Below, piece by piece: positions 10,260 through 21,805 of a stretch of DNA of 64,000 nt. The stretch is from Paralithodes platypus (Eukaryota; Arthropoda; Malacostraca; Decapoda; Lithodidae). The stretch spans positions 53,064,084 to 53,128,083 of the forward strand of contig CM064492.1 in assembly GCA_032716605.1 (NCBI GenBank). Reading direction: 5' to 3'. Position 1 is the first letter of the stretch; every line of letters begins with the position of its first letter. Under the pieces are notes generated by a model that had not been told where the DNA came from, did not search any database, and worked only from the letters and a program-made list of their open reading frames with translations. The translations under genes and the position numbers were made by a program.

Positions 10260-12803
10260 TGACCTGAGGGCAAGTTCACATGGTCAGTTTTTAAGGGTCA
10301 GCTGAGCCCTACGCGTGACTCACCTTGCCTCCTTGACATTGTACTTGCAACAAAAGAAGAATTAATAGAGAATTTGAATGTTGGTGATGAATTCAGTAAC
10401 AGCGACCATCGTACGATAACTTTCACTTTAAAGTTTACTAGTAACGAACCAAATAGTAGCATCGAAAAAGTCCCTAATTTCAAGAAAGCAAACTTCCATA
10501 AACTTAGAGCTATGTTTAAAGAAACTGACTGGAGCTTTTTAATTCACAATAACGACATAAATACATCTTGGAAGTTATTCGAAGCCACTTACCTAAAAGC
10601 AGTGCAAGACTGCATACCATCAAAAACTCGGCGTCCAGGCCATAATAATAAGCCCAAATGGTGGAATAAAGATATTTCAAACTGCCTGCTTGCTAAAAAA
10701 TGTGCTAATGATAGATTAAAATCCTCACAAAATGACGAAGAACGGCTGAAATTTGTAGAGCTACGACGCAAAGCCAAAAAGTTAATTAAGCAAAGTAAAA
10801 AGACCTTAGAGTTACATATTGCGAATCAAAGTAAAACAAACCCGAAAGAATTCTATAGTTATATCAGAAAGAAAAAAGTTGTTACTTCAACTGTTGGACC
10901 GTTAGTCGATGAAAATGGAGAATACACCAAAGACGAAGAACAAATGAGTAATGCCCTCAATACCTTCTTTGCATCAGTTTTTACAACAGAAGACCTCAGT
11001 GATATCCCTACACCATCGCCGATTCAGATTGATAATTCAGATGTTCTAAGCAATATCACCGTTACAGAGAGAGAAGTATTGAATTGTTTAGATAAACTCA
11101 AGGTAAATAAAACGCCTGGACCTGATACAATCTCGCCTAGAGTTCTAAAGGAAGCTAAGGATGAGCTCTCTAAACCACTGACATTACTATTCAATAAATC
11201 CTTGCAGTCTGGAACTATGCCCGATCAGTGGAAGCTAGCCAACGTAACACCGATATTCAAAAAGGCAGCAAATCCCTACCCAGTAACTATCGTCCAATTA
11301 GCTTAACCTCAGTTGTATGTAAAATGCTAGAAACGGTCATACGAGACAGACTCGTAAATCACTTAGAGGAAAATAACATACTTAAAGATACTCACACGGC
11401 TTTCGTAAAAAACGTTCCTGTTTAACAAACCTCTTAGACTTCTTCCACGATATCCTCAACCTCTACGATGAGAGTAAAGCTGTAGATATTATATACCTTG
11501 ATTTTCAAAAGGCCTTTGACAAAGTTCCCCACAAACGTTTACTGCTAAAACTAAAAGCGCATGGAATACAAGACGGTGTGTTGAAATGGATAGAAAATTG
11601 GCTCAGCGACAGAAAGCAAAGAGTAGTCATAAACGGTAAGGCATCAAAATGGACCAATGTAAGTAGCGGGGTACCCCAGGGATCGGTACTAGGACCAATT
11701 CTCTTTCTAATTTACATCAACGACATAGATGAGGGTCTCACCTGTACAATCTCAAAATTTGCTGACGATACAAAAATTGCAAATAGCGTACTCTCAAAAG
11801 AACAAGTTGACGATATGCAACACAATCTAGATAAATTGTCATGTTGGGCCCAAATTTGGCAAATGAGTTTCAATGCGGATAAATGTAAAGTACTACATAT
11901 CGGATACCTAAATGAGAAAGCAAACTATTCGATGAATGGCACTCAGCTTAAGAATGTAAACAGAGAAACCGATCTGGGAGTAACAATATCGAGTAACCTA
12001 AAACCGAGTCAACAATGTTCAGAAGTTGTTAAGAAGGCAAACAAAATAATTGGCTTTATAGGCAGGTCATTTGAGCATAAATCCAAAGAAGTTATCCTAA
12101 CCCTTTACAATTCATTAGTCCGCCCTCTTCTGGAATACTGCGTTCAATCCTGGTGCCCTTATTACCAAAAAGATATAAACAAGCTAGAACGAGTTCAACG
12201 TAGAGTTACCAAAATGATACCTAGCCTAAAGAACAAACCATACGAAGAGCGTCTTAGAGAATTAAATCTATTTCCTTTAACCCAGCGCAGATTAAGAGGT
12301 GACTTAATTCAAGTGTTCAAAATCATCAAAGGCATCGACAATATGAACTGTAGTAAGTACTTCACTATCGACCAATCTAATTACACGCGGGGAAACGGTT
12401 GCAAAATTATTGGTAAATCTTTTAACTCACACGAATCTAAGAATTTCTTCTTCAATCGAGTTGTCAACTTGTGGAATGGGCTTCCCCGAAACGTTATAGA
12501 CTGCATCACCGTTGATTCATTTAAACTCCGCCTAGACAAATATCTCGCATCAAACCCGCGACTGACTGCGTTTGTAAATGAATAACTTTATTTTATCCCC
12601 CCCTCAGTTACTAACCCATCTGTCCCCTACTAACTTCCTAATCCTGCCACGGACATTAGTTCCAGGGCAGTATTTCCCTTTCCAATGTTCCCTTACCCAC
12701 TCTAAACCACTGTTTGGACACTTGATCCTCAGTGTTTTGGAGGACAAGCAACCTAGAAGGGTCACTAGATCTGTTGTTGCTTGATTTCCTTTGTACTCCT
12801 ATG
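10260..12803 (+). mobile_element. LINE-2a: CR1-type retrotransposon, 5'-truncated
   Basis: It starts inside the endonuclease (first recognisable codons near 10290) and ends where similarity to its twin LINE-2b stops, near TTTCCTTTGTACTCC (12803). There is no poly(A). The FADDT active site and the ELNLFPLTQRRLRGDLI-type thumb are characteristic of the CR1 clade. The twin at 51552-53856 is nearly identical over more than 2 kb, which implies recent activity of this family. Confidence 0.85.
10290..12585 (+). pseudogene. LINE-2a endonuclease (C-terminal part) and reverse transcriptase, frameshifted
   Basis: Reading starts in the end of the endonuclease (LLDIVLATKEEL near 10334, then NSDHRTI). The reverse transcriptase follows: KTPGPDTISP near 11107, NYRPISLTS near 11283, LDFQKAFD near 11500, GVPQGSVLGP near 11668 and the catalytic FADDT near 11758. 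The thumb ends LASNPRLTAFVNE and a TAA. Two single-base deletions, each visible by comparison with LINE-2b, break the frame: a shortened A-run near 11260 and a lost base near 11390. The product would copy LINE RNA at a nicked chromosomal target; this copy is dead. Confidence 0.85.
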
Positions 12804-13365
12804 ACAATATCTTTATAACCTCAATCCTCCTCATTGTGACCCTAGGATCATTATCTAGGGCATTGTAGTCTCTTTGAAAACGGAAGATATTTGACTCATT
12901 TATTATTGCATTGAAGGTTAAAATTTATTCTTGTACATTATGCCCCTATGTATGCTTTCCACATGATCTGATTTAATACTAGACTCTCACCATTGAGTTA
13001 TTTTGGTATTAGTAACATTGTTCTGAAGTAAGGACAATATATAATTATATGTTTGTTACTATTGTTGGATCTTCCTTTATGATCCTTATTATTATCTTAC
13101 TCTCATGCATATTAAATAAGACCTTCATATATGTTCTTCCTTGTGTTGTTATTGAGTACTATATTGAACCTTTGAATACCATTTTTACTGTATATAGAAC
13201 CTACTCGGTACGTTCCTGTCAAGTATATTTAAGTCCATCAAACCAGAATTGGATTGTTTTACGGACTGTATGAAGAGAACTCATCAATCAGAACCCGGCA
13301 CAACAAATGTATTCTAGGTTGTCCCCCAAGGGTAATAACAACGCCTTACAAAACTCGCTTCAAAC
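12804..13365. other. AT-rich stretch without recognisable feature
   Basis: No gene, repeat or hairpin stands out. A 74-codon open frame at 13049-13273 is hydrophobic at its start (LIIILLS) but has no family resemblance and typical AT-rich chance composition. Confidence 0.4.
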
Positions 13366-13369
13366 TTAA

Positions 13370-13615
13370 AAAAAACAAAAAAACACCCAGACCCTCTTCA
13401 AGCTGAAGTTGTGCATTTTTCGATAGACAAATGTCCCGGCCGAAGGTAGTTTTCGTTTGAGCTACAGACTCGCTATCACTCTCTCAGAAAAAAATAGACA
13501 CCTTAATGGGGTGAAGTGTATTACCATCGCCAAACTAATGAGCTGAAACATCTTAAAATCTCCAAACTAATGGAGCGAAACAGGGAAGCTCCAAAAAGAC
13601 CTCCCTCGGACTTAA
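13370..13615 (-). mobile_element. TTAA MITE family A, truncated copy A4
   Basis: It runs from the ACACCCAGACCCTCTTCAAG motif through CCGGCCGAAGG, CTCGCTATCACTCTC, AATGGGGTGAAGTG and AATGGAGCGAAACAGG to a TTAA at 13612-13615. The outer left end is missing. It is most like the diverged copy A13 near 58620. Confidence 0.6.
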
Positions 13616-13740
13616 TAAAGTTAATTCCAAGTTTGTTTTTATTAACCATATATATTTGGCTACAAAATCTTGGTAATAACCAAGTAATGAAGATGGGGGC
13701 ATGGCAATTTACCACCTACTATAAATAAACATACTATAGT
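13616..13740. repeat. Family H fragment joined to the 42-bp array
   Basis: Sequence resembling positions 750-860 (AAAATCTTGGTAATAACC, GATGGGGGCATGGCAATTTA) leads without a break into the first units of the following minisatellite. Confidence 0.4.
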
Positions 13741-15355
13741 TCAAAATATTATGGTTCAGTAGTAATTGACCACCAGCTATAAATAAACAGACTATAGTAA
13801 ATAATTAAGGTTCGCCACCTATAAATAAACAGACTATAGTAGATAATTAAGGTTCGCCACCTATGAATATACAGACTATAGTAGATAATTAAGGTTCGCC
13901 ACCTATGAATATACTATAGTAATTATGGTCGCCACCTATGAATATACAGATAGTAGATTAAGGTTCGCCACCTATGAATATACAGACTATAGTAGATAAT
14001 TAAGGTTCGCCACCTATGAATATACAGACTATAGTAGATAATTAAGGTTCGCCACCTATGAATATACAGACTATAGTAGATAATTATGGTTCGCCACCTA
14101 TGAATATACAGACTATAGTAGATAATTAAGGTTCGCCACCTATGAATATACAGACTATAGTATAATTAAGGTTCGCCACCTATGAATATACAGACTATAG
14201 TAGATAATTAAGGTTCGCCACCTATGAATATACAGACTATAGTAGATAATTAGGTTCGCCACCTATGAATATACAGACTATAGTAGATAATTAAGGTTCG
14301 CCACCTATGATATACAGACTATAGTAGATAATTAAGGTTCGCCACCTATGAATACAGACTATAGTAGATAATTAAGTTCGCCACCTATGAATATACAGAC
14401 TATAGTATAATAAGGTTCGCCACCTATGAATATACAGACTATAGTAGATAATTAAGGTTCGCCACCTATGAATATACAGACTATAGTAGATAATTAAGGT
14501 TCGCCACCTATGAATATACAGACTAGTAGATAATTAAGGTTCGCCACCTATGAATATACAGACTATAGATAATTAAGGTTCGCCACCTATGAATATACAG
14601 ACTATAGTAGAATTAAGGTTCGCCACCTATGATATACAGACTATAGTAGATAATTAAGGTTCGCCACCTATGAATATACAGACTAAGTAGATAATTAAGG
14701 TTCGCCACCTATGAATATACAGACTATAGTAGATAATTAAGGTTCGCCACCTATGAATATACAGACTATAGTAGATAATTAAGGTTCGCCACCTATGAAT
14801 ATACAGACTATAGTAGATAATTAAGGTTCGCCACCTATGAATATACAGACTATAGTAGATAATTAAGGTTCGCCACCTATGAATATACAGACTATAGTAG
14901 ATAATTAAGGTTCGCCACCTATGAATATACAGACTATAGTAGATAATTAAGGTTCGCCACCTATGAATATACAGACTATAGTAGATAATTAAGTTCGCCA
15001 CCTATGAATATACAGACTATAGTAGATAATTAAGGTTCGCCACCTATGAATATACAGACTATAGTAGATAATTAAGGTTCGCCACCTATGAATATACAGA
15101 CTATAGTAGATAATTAAGGTTCGCCACCTATGAATATACAGACTATAGTAGATAATTAAGGTTCGCCACCTATGAATATACAGACTATAGTAGATAATTA
15201 AGGTTCGCCACCTATGAATATACAGACTATAGTCTATAGTAGATACTTATGGGTCAGTAGCAATTTACTGCCACCTATAAATATACAGACTATAGTAGAT
15301 AATTATGGTTTAGTAGCAATTTACCGCTATCTATAAATAAACAGACTATAGTTGA
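13741..15355. repeat. 42-bp minisatellite with 56-bp edge units
   Basis: About 35 copies of the unit AATTAAGGTTCGCCACCTAT, GAATATACAGACTATAGTAG, AT. Several units carry small deletions. The outermost units on both sides (about 13750-13805 and 15240-15355) are 56 bp long because they keep a 14-bp segment around CAGTAGCAATTTA that the interior units lack. The unit length is divisible by three, so a minus-strand open frame of 14-residue repeats appears at 14654-15001; it is an artefact. Confidence 0.95.
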
Positions 15356-15576
15356 TAATTAACCTGTTCGAGTTGTCCAGGCAGCCGATGAAGAAAGGCT
15401 TCAGAAATATGGTTGTCGAGAAATTGAATGAAATGTAATATATGTGTGACTCTAGTTTTGGTTGGGATAAAATAATATTCATCACCTGAATAAAGTTTGA
15501 AGGTCCGATCGAGAGAGAGAGAGAGAGAGAGAGGATGAGTGACAGTACTTGGAATTAGAATGAATGGAACGAATGT

Positions 15577-18500
15577 ATGGCGTAGGGATGCGGCGACCCC
15601 AACGCCCGCCACTTTCTGGTGCAGGTAGCCTCCTCTGTGGTGGAGGGTTGAGAAATTTCCACCACCGCTTTTCTCCGGTGAGACGTAGAAGTCGGCTAAA
15701 GGGAATCGGGGGCGGGGGGCCTGGTATCCTTTTCCCCTTAAATAAATCTACCAAAAAAACGAGACAGAGATAGGGGCGAGGGAACGCGTTCGTGGTCCCT
15801 GACCCTAAGAATAGGAGCTTTGAATGTGCGTGGATGTAGTACGAATGAGAAGCGAGAGGATATTGGAAGGTTATTTGAAAGAAGGATGTATGATGTCCTT
15901 GCACTGAATGAAACAAAGATGAAAGGAGAGGGAGAAGTGGATTTTGGAAACGTGATAGGTAGAAAGTCTGGAGTAGACGAGGGAGTCAGGGGGAAAGAAG
16001 GAGTGGCTATTATTGTGAAGGAGGAGTTGAGAGAGTTTATAAAAGAGTGGAAAGAGGTGTCATCAAGGCTAATGTGGGTGAGAATGCGGTTTAAGGGTGA
16101 AAGGTGGGTTTTTGTAAGTGCGTATGGACCAGGAAGTGAAAGAGAGTTAGACGAGGTAGAGGGTTTCTGGGAGGATTTGAGAGATTGTCTACAAGGGTTT
16201 GATGAAAATGAAAATGTTATAGTTTTAGGGGACCTAAATGCTAGGGTAGGAAATGAGCCTGTTGAAGGAGTCATCGGTAGTTTTGGTGTGGGTGGTGTAA
16301 ACGAGAGTGGAGAAAGACTGAAAAATGTATGTGAAGAGTGTAGATTGAGTGTAGGTAATACGTTCTTCAAAAAAGGCGTATACACAAGTACACCTGGCAT
16401 AGACTTGTGAGGGGAGAGATTGTAGAGAGGGCATTGATGGATTATGTGCTGGTGACAAGGGAAAGATTGTGTAGACTGCTGGATGTGAATGTGATGAGAG
16501 GTGAGGTGGAGGGTATGTTAGATCATTACCTGGTGGAGGGAAAGCTAAGAGTTAAGAGTTACAGGAGAATAAGAGACAAGCGTGAAGTAAGAGAGGTAAT
16601 AAAAGTTAGTAAGTTAGAGAAGAGTGAAAAAGAGAGGGAGTACAAGGAAAGACTAAATGAAAAGTGGATGGAAGTGAGAGAGATGGAAGAGAGAGAAGTA
16701 GAGGTTGAATGGCAACAGTTTAAGGAAGGAGTGAAAGCAAGTGCAGAGGTAGTATGCGGCAAAAGGAAAGTAGGAGGCAGAGGTATCAGGAAGGGAAGCG
16801 AGTGGTGGAATGATACGGTGAGAAAGGCAGTTGAGGAGAAGAGACAGTGTTTTGAGAGGGTTTTACAGGATGGTAGTGTTGAGGTATGGGAGAGGTACAA
16901 GGAGAAAAGGAGAGAGGCAAAACGGAAAATTAGAGAAGCGAAAAAAGATGCAAACGAAAGGTGGGGCCAAAGGCTGAGTGAGAATTTTGAAGAATGAAAG
17001 AAGATGTTCTGGAAGGAGGTAAATAAAGTAAGGAAAGGAGGACAAAAGAGGGAAGAGTCAGTGAAAGATGAAAATGGAGAATTACTAGTGGAACCAGTTG
17101 AAGGAGGAAAAGATATGCCGAGTATTTTGAATCTTTGTTAAATACAAGAGATGGAAGAGAAGCAGTGATTGAAGCAGAGGTGGATGGAGATAGGTTACCC
17201 AGGCCACCCAGGTGGCAGGGAATGAATGAAAGGATTGAGGAAAATGAGGTGAAAGAAGCAGTGAAACAAATGAGAGTGGGAAAAGCAGATTTGGATGGTA
17301 TTGCTGTGGAGTGTATAAAGAAGGGTGGAGATGTGATAATAGATTGGTTGGTGAGACTTTTCAATGTGTGCTTTGCTGTGTCAATGGTACCAATAGACTG
17401 GAAGAGTGCATGTATTGTGCCGTTGCACAAGGGGAAGGGAGATCGGCAGGAGTGTTCAAATTATAGAGGTATTAGTTTATTGTCAGTGGTTGGAAAGCTG
17501 TATGGCAGGGTGTTGATAGAGAGGATAATAAAGTGTACGGAAGTTGCAATAGGAGAAGAACAGTGCGGTTTTAGGAGGGGAAGAAGGTGCGTGGATCAGA
17601 TGTTTGCAGTAAGACAGTTATGCGAGAAGTATTTAGAGAAGCATAAGGAGATATTTTGGGCTTTTATGGACTTGGAAAAAGCGTATGATCGTGTGGACCG
17701 TGAAGCAATGTGGAAGGTGTTAAGGATTTATGAAATAGGAGGAAATTTGTTTGAAGCAGTTAAGAGTTTTTATGAAGGGAGCAGAGCATGTGTGAGAGTA
17801 GGAAATGGTGAGTTGAGTGAATGGTTTGAGGTAAAGGTAGGTTTGCGACAGGGTTGTGTAATGTCACCATGGCTGTTTAATATGTTTATGGATGGTGTGG
17901 TGAGGGAGGTGAAAAGGAGAACTATGGGAAGAGGATTGGGTTTAGTAGGAAAGAATGGTAGAGATTGGGAGTTGAATCAGTTGCTGTTCGCTGATGACAC
18001 AGCATTGGTGGCGGATTCTGATAAGAAACTGCAGCGGGTAGTCAAAGAGTTTGGTGTGGTTTGTGGAAGGAGGAAACTGAAGGTGAACGTCAATAAAAGT
18101 AAAGTAATGGTGTGTAATAGGGGAGAGCATAGGGTGAATCTAGATGTGAGGCTGGATGGGGAAATATTGGAACAAGTAGAGTGTTTTAAATATCTAGGAG
18201 GAACGATAAGCAGGAGTGGAGGTATGGAAGTGGAGGTAAAACAGAGAGTGTGTGAAGGAAGGAAGGTTTTCGGAGCAATGGGAAGTATGTGGAAGACGAG
18301 AAATCTCGGAGTGAAAGCAAAAAGTGCACTGTATCAAGGAATTGTTGTGCCAACAGTGATGTATGGGGCTGAGACATGGGCTCTGAAGAAAAAGGAGAAA
18401 AGAGGGCTGGATGTGACGGAGATGAACTGCTTGAGGAGTATGTGTGGAGTTACTCGTAGAGACAGATTGAGGAATGAAGAGATACGTAGGAGAGTGGGGC

Positions 18501-19147
18501 AGCAGGAACATTTGTCAGCCAGAGTGGACAGAAGGGTGCTGAGCTGGTATGGTCATGTTGAACGAATGGGAGATGAAAGGCTTACAAAGAGAATATGTGA
18601 GTCAGGTACAAGGGGAGATAGAAGTGTAGGAAGACCCCCATTGAGATGGAGAGACTGTGTAAGAAAGGCTTTGGATGATAGAGGAATGACTATAGATCAG
18701 GCAGGGGAAGTGGTGGTGGACAGGAGTGAATGGAGAATGCTTGTGAATAGTTGAGTGAACACGTGGTCATTTGGAGTAAGGGGTCGGGCGCAAGTTGGAC
18801 TAGATAATAGCCATCAGGCGCCTGGCCCGGGGAGACGATTAATATGAAGGGTGTGCCTGGAAGTGTGGTGGGAGGGCTTGTGGCTTTGGCTCCGCTGCAT
18901 GTCTGCCTGCCGAGATCGGAACCTCTCCGGGTGTTCAGGGGCCGGGGGAGTGCTGGAGCGACCTTGGTAACCCTGGTCTCTGGGTCTTCTCCTGGGTGAC
19001 CTGGATGTGTGAGAGTTTGTGTTTTTTATCTGTGTTTATTTTTTGTTTTATGTTGTTTTTGTGTTTTCCCTGTTCTTGCTCTGTCTTGAGTCAGCTACCC
19101 CCAAAATGGGGATTGGGCCTGAGCATATAGATAGATAGATAGATAGG
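15577..19147 (+). mobile_element. LINE-3a: RTE-like retrotransposon, near full length
   Basis: A 5' leader (15577-15810) holds an ACGTAGAAGTCGGCTAAAGG motif that resembles the leader of LINE-5. Endonuclease and reverse transcriptase follow, then a 380-bp 3' UTR and a terminal ATATAGATAGATAGATAGAT tail. Microsatellite-like tails instead of poly(A) are usual for RTE-type elements. A possible diverged target duplication is GGAACGAATGT (15566) against GGAAAGAATGT (19146). The 5' border is therefore approximate. Confidence 0.8.
15820..18754 (+). pseudogene. LINE-3a endonuclease / reverse transcriptase, broken
   Basis: Endonuclease: ALNVRG at the start, NETKM, LGDLNARVG near 16224 and an HKYTW motif near 16382. 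A lysine/arginine-rich linker follows. Reverse transcriptase: NYRGISLLS near 17459, CGFRRGR, DLEKAYDRV near 17669, LRQGCVMSPWLFN near 17847 and the catalytic FADDT near 17987. The C-terminal region includes WYGHVERMGDERLTKRI, common in RTE-like proteins. Damage: a frameshift near 16370 in an A-run, a TGA at 16995-16997 where LINE-3b has CGA, a one-base loss near 17110 and an in-frame 3-bp loss near 17290. The stop at 18752 is natural, since LINE-3b shares it. Confidence 0.85.
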
Positions 19148-19264
19148 AAAGAATGTGGATGAAAAAATACAAGTATTATTTTATAGTAGAGGCGAAACGG
19201 GGAGAGGTTATTTAATGATTTAAATTTATCTATATCTATCTATCTATCTATCTCTATCTATCTA

Positions 19265-19295
<31 letters not shown>

Positions 19296-19310
19296 CTGTA
19301 TATATTTGTT
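19128..19310. repeat. Microsatellites (GATA)n, (CTAT)n and (TA)n
   Basis: The GATA tail of LINE-3a is followed 80 bp later by a CTAT tract (about 19229-19264) and a TA tract (about 19268-19305). Confidence 0.9.
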
Positions 19311-19482
19311 TTTATATACCCTGACAAAATCTAGAAAAGAAACAAACAATTCTGATGACGCTCCTAACGACGTCCTCTATTCATGAGAAATGTGTAGCAA
19401 TTAGGTTTGAAGTTTTGTACATTGAAGAGCGACGGAAAGCTAATCAGAGGTGTAATTAATCCTTTCATTTTGGTGACGGATG

Positions 19483-19486
<4 letters not shown>

Positions 19487-19545
<59 letters not shown>
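19487..19545. repeat. (TA)n microsatellite
   Basis: An uninterrupted run of about 29 TA dinucleotides lies directly upstream of the tRNA-derived SINE. Confidence 0.98.
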
Positions 19546-19546
<1 letters not shown>

Positions 19547-19558
19547 TCTTAATATTTC

Positions 19559-19690
19559 CACCGTCCTGGTGGTGTAATGGTTAAGGTGGCAACAATTTGT
19601 GTGTGATAACCCGGGTTCGAATCCCGGCGGATCATATATACTTCAATTAATTTCATTGGGGGTGTTTGGTGTTGTGGTGAAATTAATAAT
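19559..19690 (+). mobile_element. tRNA-derived SINE, copy 1
   Basis: A type-2 RNA polymerase III promoter is visible: an A box within TGGTGTAATGGTTAAGG and a B box within GGGTTCGAATCCC, with an intact 5-bp T stem (CCGGG/CCCGG). The acceptor stem does not pair, so this is not a working tRNA gene. The body after the tRNA head (CATATATACTTCAATTAATT, then TTCATT) is shared with copies near 44850 and 62095. Confidence 0.7.
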
Positions 19691-19802
19691 ATATAGATTT
19701 CCATAATCTTCATAAATCTTCTTACCTTCCTTAATCTTCCCAAACCTTTATTAATTAATCTTTTCAAACCCTCATTCCTTTAATTTTCTAAACCTTCCTT
19801 CC

Positions 19803-20017
19803 CTAACCCCTTCTGTACCGGCGACGTCTTTTTAATTTGATTTCAGCAACATTTAGAAGATTTTATGAAGCTTAGGAAAGATATATGGTAGCTAAAACGA
19901 TTAATTGAGATAGTCTGTAGCCTTTTAATGTGTAGACGTGCTTCCTAAGCTGAACAAAATCGTCTAATAGTTGCCAGAATATAATGAAAAGTACATCACC
20001 GGCAAAGAAGGGGTTAA
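19803..20017 (+). mobile_element. TTAA MITE family C, copy C2 (best preserved)
   Basis: It starts CTAACCCCTTCTGTACCGGC and ends GGCAAAGAAGGGGTTAA. The two halves are inverted copies: GACGTCTTTTTAATTTGATT on the left against AATATAATGAAAAGTACATC on the right, and TTATGAAGCTTAGG against CCTAAGCTGAACAA. The element is therefore a palindrome of about 215 bp with a small centre. No coding capacity. Confidence 0.8.
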
Positions 20018-20277
20018 TATTACTAAACTTTCCTTCTTTAATCTTCCTAAGCCTTCCTTCCTTAATCTTCTTCAACCTTCCTTAATTAAGCTTCCTAACC
20101 CTTCCTTCCCTATTACTCCTAAACCTTCCTTCCTTTATCTTCTTCAACCTTCCTTAATTAAGCTTCCAAAGCCTTCTTTCTATAACCTTTTTCAACCTTC
20201 CTTTCTTTATTTTCTTCGATCTTCCTTAATTAATCTTCTTAAACCCTCCTTCCTTAATATTACTAATCTTTCCTTCC

Positions 20278-20661
20278 TTAAGGGGGTAGTACTTGCTTTT
20301 TATGGACCCCCTTCTCCCTCATCTTTATAATATTAGGTTTGAGGTTTTAAAACGTTCGTTCCGTTAGTTTGGCGATTTTGAGACCTTTCGCCCCATTTCT
20401 TTGTCAACATTAAGACCTTTCGTGTCATTTAGGTGTCGATTTGTTCCTGGCGAGCGAATGCGAGCTTGCAATTCTAGAAGGAAGCGGCCTTCGGCTGGGA
20501 CATTTTTCTACCGAAAAATGTACACATTTATCTTGAAAGGGGGTCTAGTGGGTATTTTTGTAAGCTTGTTGGAGGTCTAGCGAGGAAACTCAATAATAAA
20601 TCATTATATGCAGTATATACATAGGCCAAAACCAAACACTACAGTGCGACTACACCCTTAA
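20278..20661 (+). mobile_element. TTAA MITE family A, copy A5 (reference copy)
   Basis: Intact TTAA on both sides. Left end TTAAGGGGGTAGTACTTGC; the right end reads inward as TTAAGGGTGTAGTCGCACTG. Internal order: ACCCCCTTCTCCCTCATC, AAACGTTCGTTCC, GACCTTTCGCCCC, GACCTTTCGTGTC, GGTGTCGATTTGTTCCTGG, CGAGCGAATGCGAGC, GGCCTTCGGCTGGG, CTACCGAAAAATGTAC, GGGGGTCTAG and TTGGAGGTCTAGCGAGG. Inserted in the CTTCC satellite. Confidence 0.85.
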
Positions 20662-21254
20662 TCTTCCCAAACCTTCATTAGATAATCTAATTCACACCTT
20701 CGTTCCATAATTTTACAAAACTTTCCTTCCTTAATCTTCTTAAACCATCCTTCCTTAATCTTCTTCAGCCTTTCTTAATTTTCTTCAGCCTTTCTTAATT
20801 TATCTTCGTAAGCCTTCCTTCCTTAATCTTCTATAACCTTTCTTTCTTGATACTCCTAATTCTTCCTTCCTTAATCTTCTATAACCTTTCTTTCTTGATA
20901 CTCCTAATTCTTCCTTCCTTAATCTTCTATAACCTTTCTTTCTTGATACTCCTAATTCTTCCTTCCTTAATCTTCTATAACCTTTCTTTTTTAATACTCC
21001 TAAGCCTTCCCTCCTTAATCTTCTATAACCTTTCTTTCTTGATACTCCTAATTCTTCCTTCCTTAATCTTCCAAAACCTTCCTTTTTTAATACTCCTAAG
21101 CCTTCCCTCCTCTGTTTTCTCCAACTTTCCTTCCTTAATCTTCGTAAACATTCCTTCCTTAATCTTCCAAAATCTTCCTTTCTTAATATTCCTAAACTTT
21201 CCCTCTTTAATCTTCTAAAACCTTCCTTTCTTAATACTCCTAAGCCTTCCCTCT

Positions 21255-21640
21255 TTAAGGGAGCCCACCTCGCCTTCTTTCTCTTTCTCTCCCTCTCACT
21301 TTGGCTTGTATCCATTCGGCCCCATTCAGCCTACTGTTTTAAGACGTTTACCCCCCATCCAGGTGTCAATATTTTCCTGGCGAGCGGTAGCGAGCCAGCA
21401 TATATATATTTTTTGTTTTGACAGCAAGCTAAATTTGTACATTTTTCGATAAAACAAATCTCCGGCAAAGCCGGATTTCTCCATACAATACTGGCTCGCT
21501 ATCGCTCGCCAGGAAGAAATCGACACTTGGATGGGGATAAACATCTTAAAACATTTGGCTGAATGGGGCGCCGAATGGATACAAGCCAGAGAAAGAGAGA
21601 AAAGGAAGGAAAGAGGAAATAAGCCGGTGACCCCCCTTAA
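21255..21640. mobile_element. TTAA MITE family B, copy B1 (long hairpin)
   Basis: Two arms of about 155 bp are inverted copies. The left arm reads GGCTTGTATCCATTCGGCCC, CATTCAGCCTACTGTTTTAA, GACGTTTACCCCCCATCC and GGCGAGCGGTAGCGAGCC; the right arm is its reverse complement with few mismatches. The loop holds TTGTACATTTTTCGATAAAA and a CCGGCAAAGCCGG hairpin. Bounded by TTAA on both sides, inside the CTTCC satellite. Confidence 0.85.
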
Positions 21641-21805
21641 TCTTCTAAAACCTTCCTTTCTTAAGTTAATACTCCTAAACCGTCCCTCCTCAATCTTCTT
21701 CAACCTTGCTTAATTAAGGTTCCTAACTCTTCCTTCCTTAACCTTCTTCAGCCTTCCTTCCTCAATCTTCTTCAACTTTCCTTCCTCAATCTTCTTCAAC
21801 TTCTT

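Noticed and set aside
14654..15001. Minus-strand 115-codon frame with 14-residue repeats
   Set aside because: Artefact of the 42-bp minisatellite; neighbouring units with small deletions break it at once.
15738..18511. Minus-strand frames up to 220 codons
   Set aside because: Antisense shadows of LINE-3a; the sense strand has clear endonuclease and reverse-transcriptase motifs.
19559..19632. Possible functional tRNA gene
   Set aside because: A and B boxes and T stem are present, but the acceptor stem does not pair and the body continues as in two other SINE copies.
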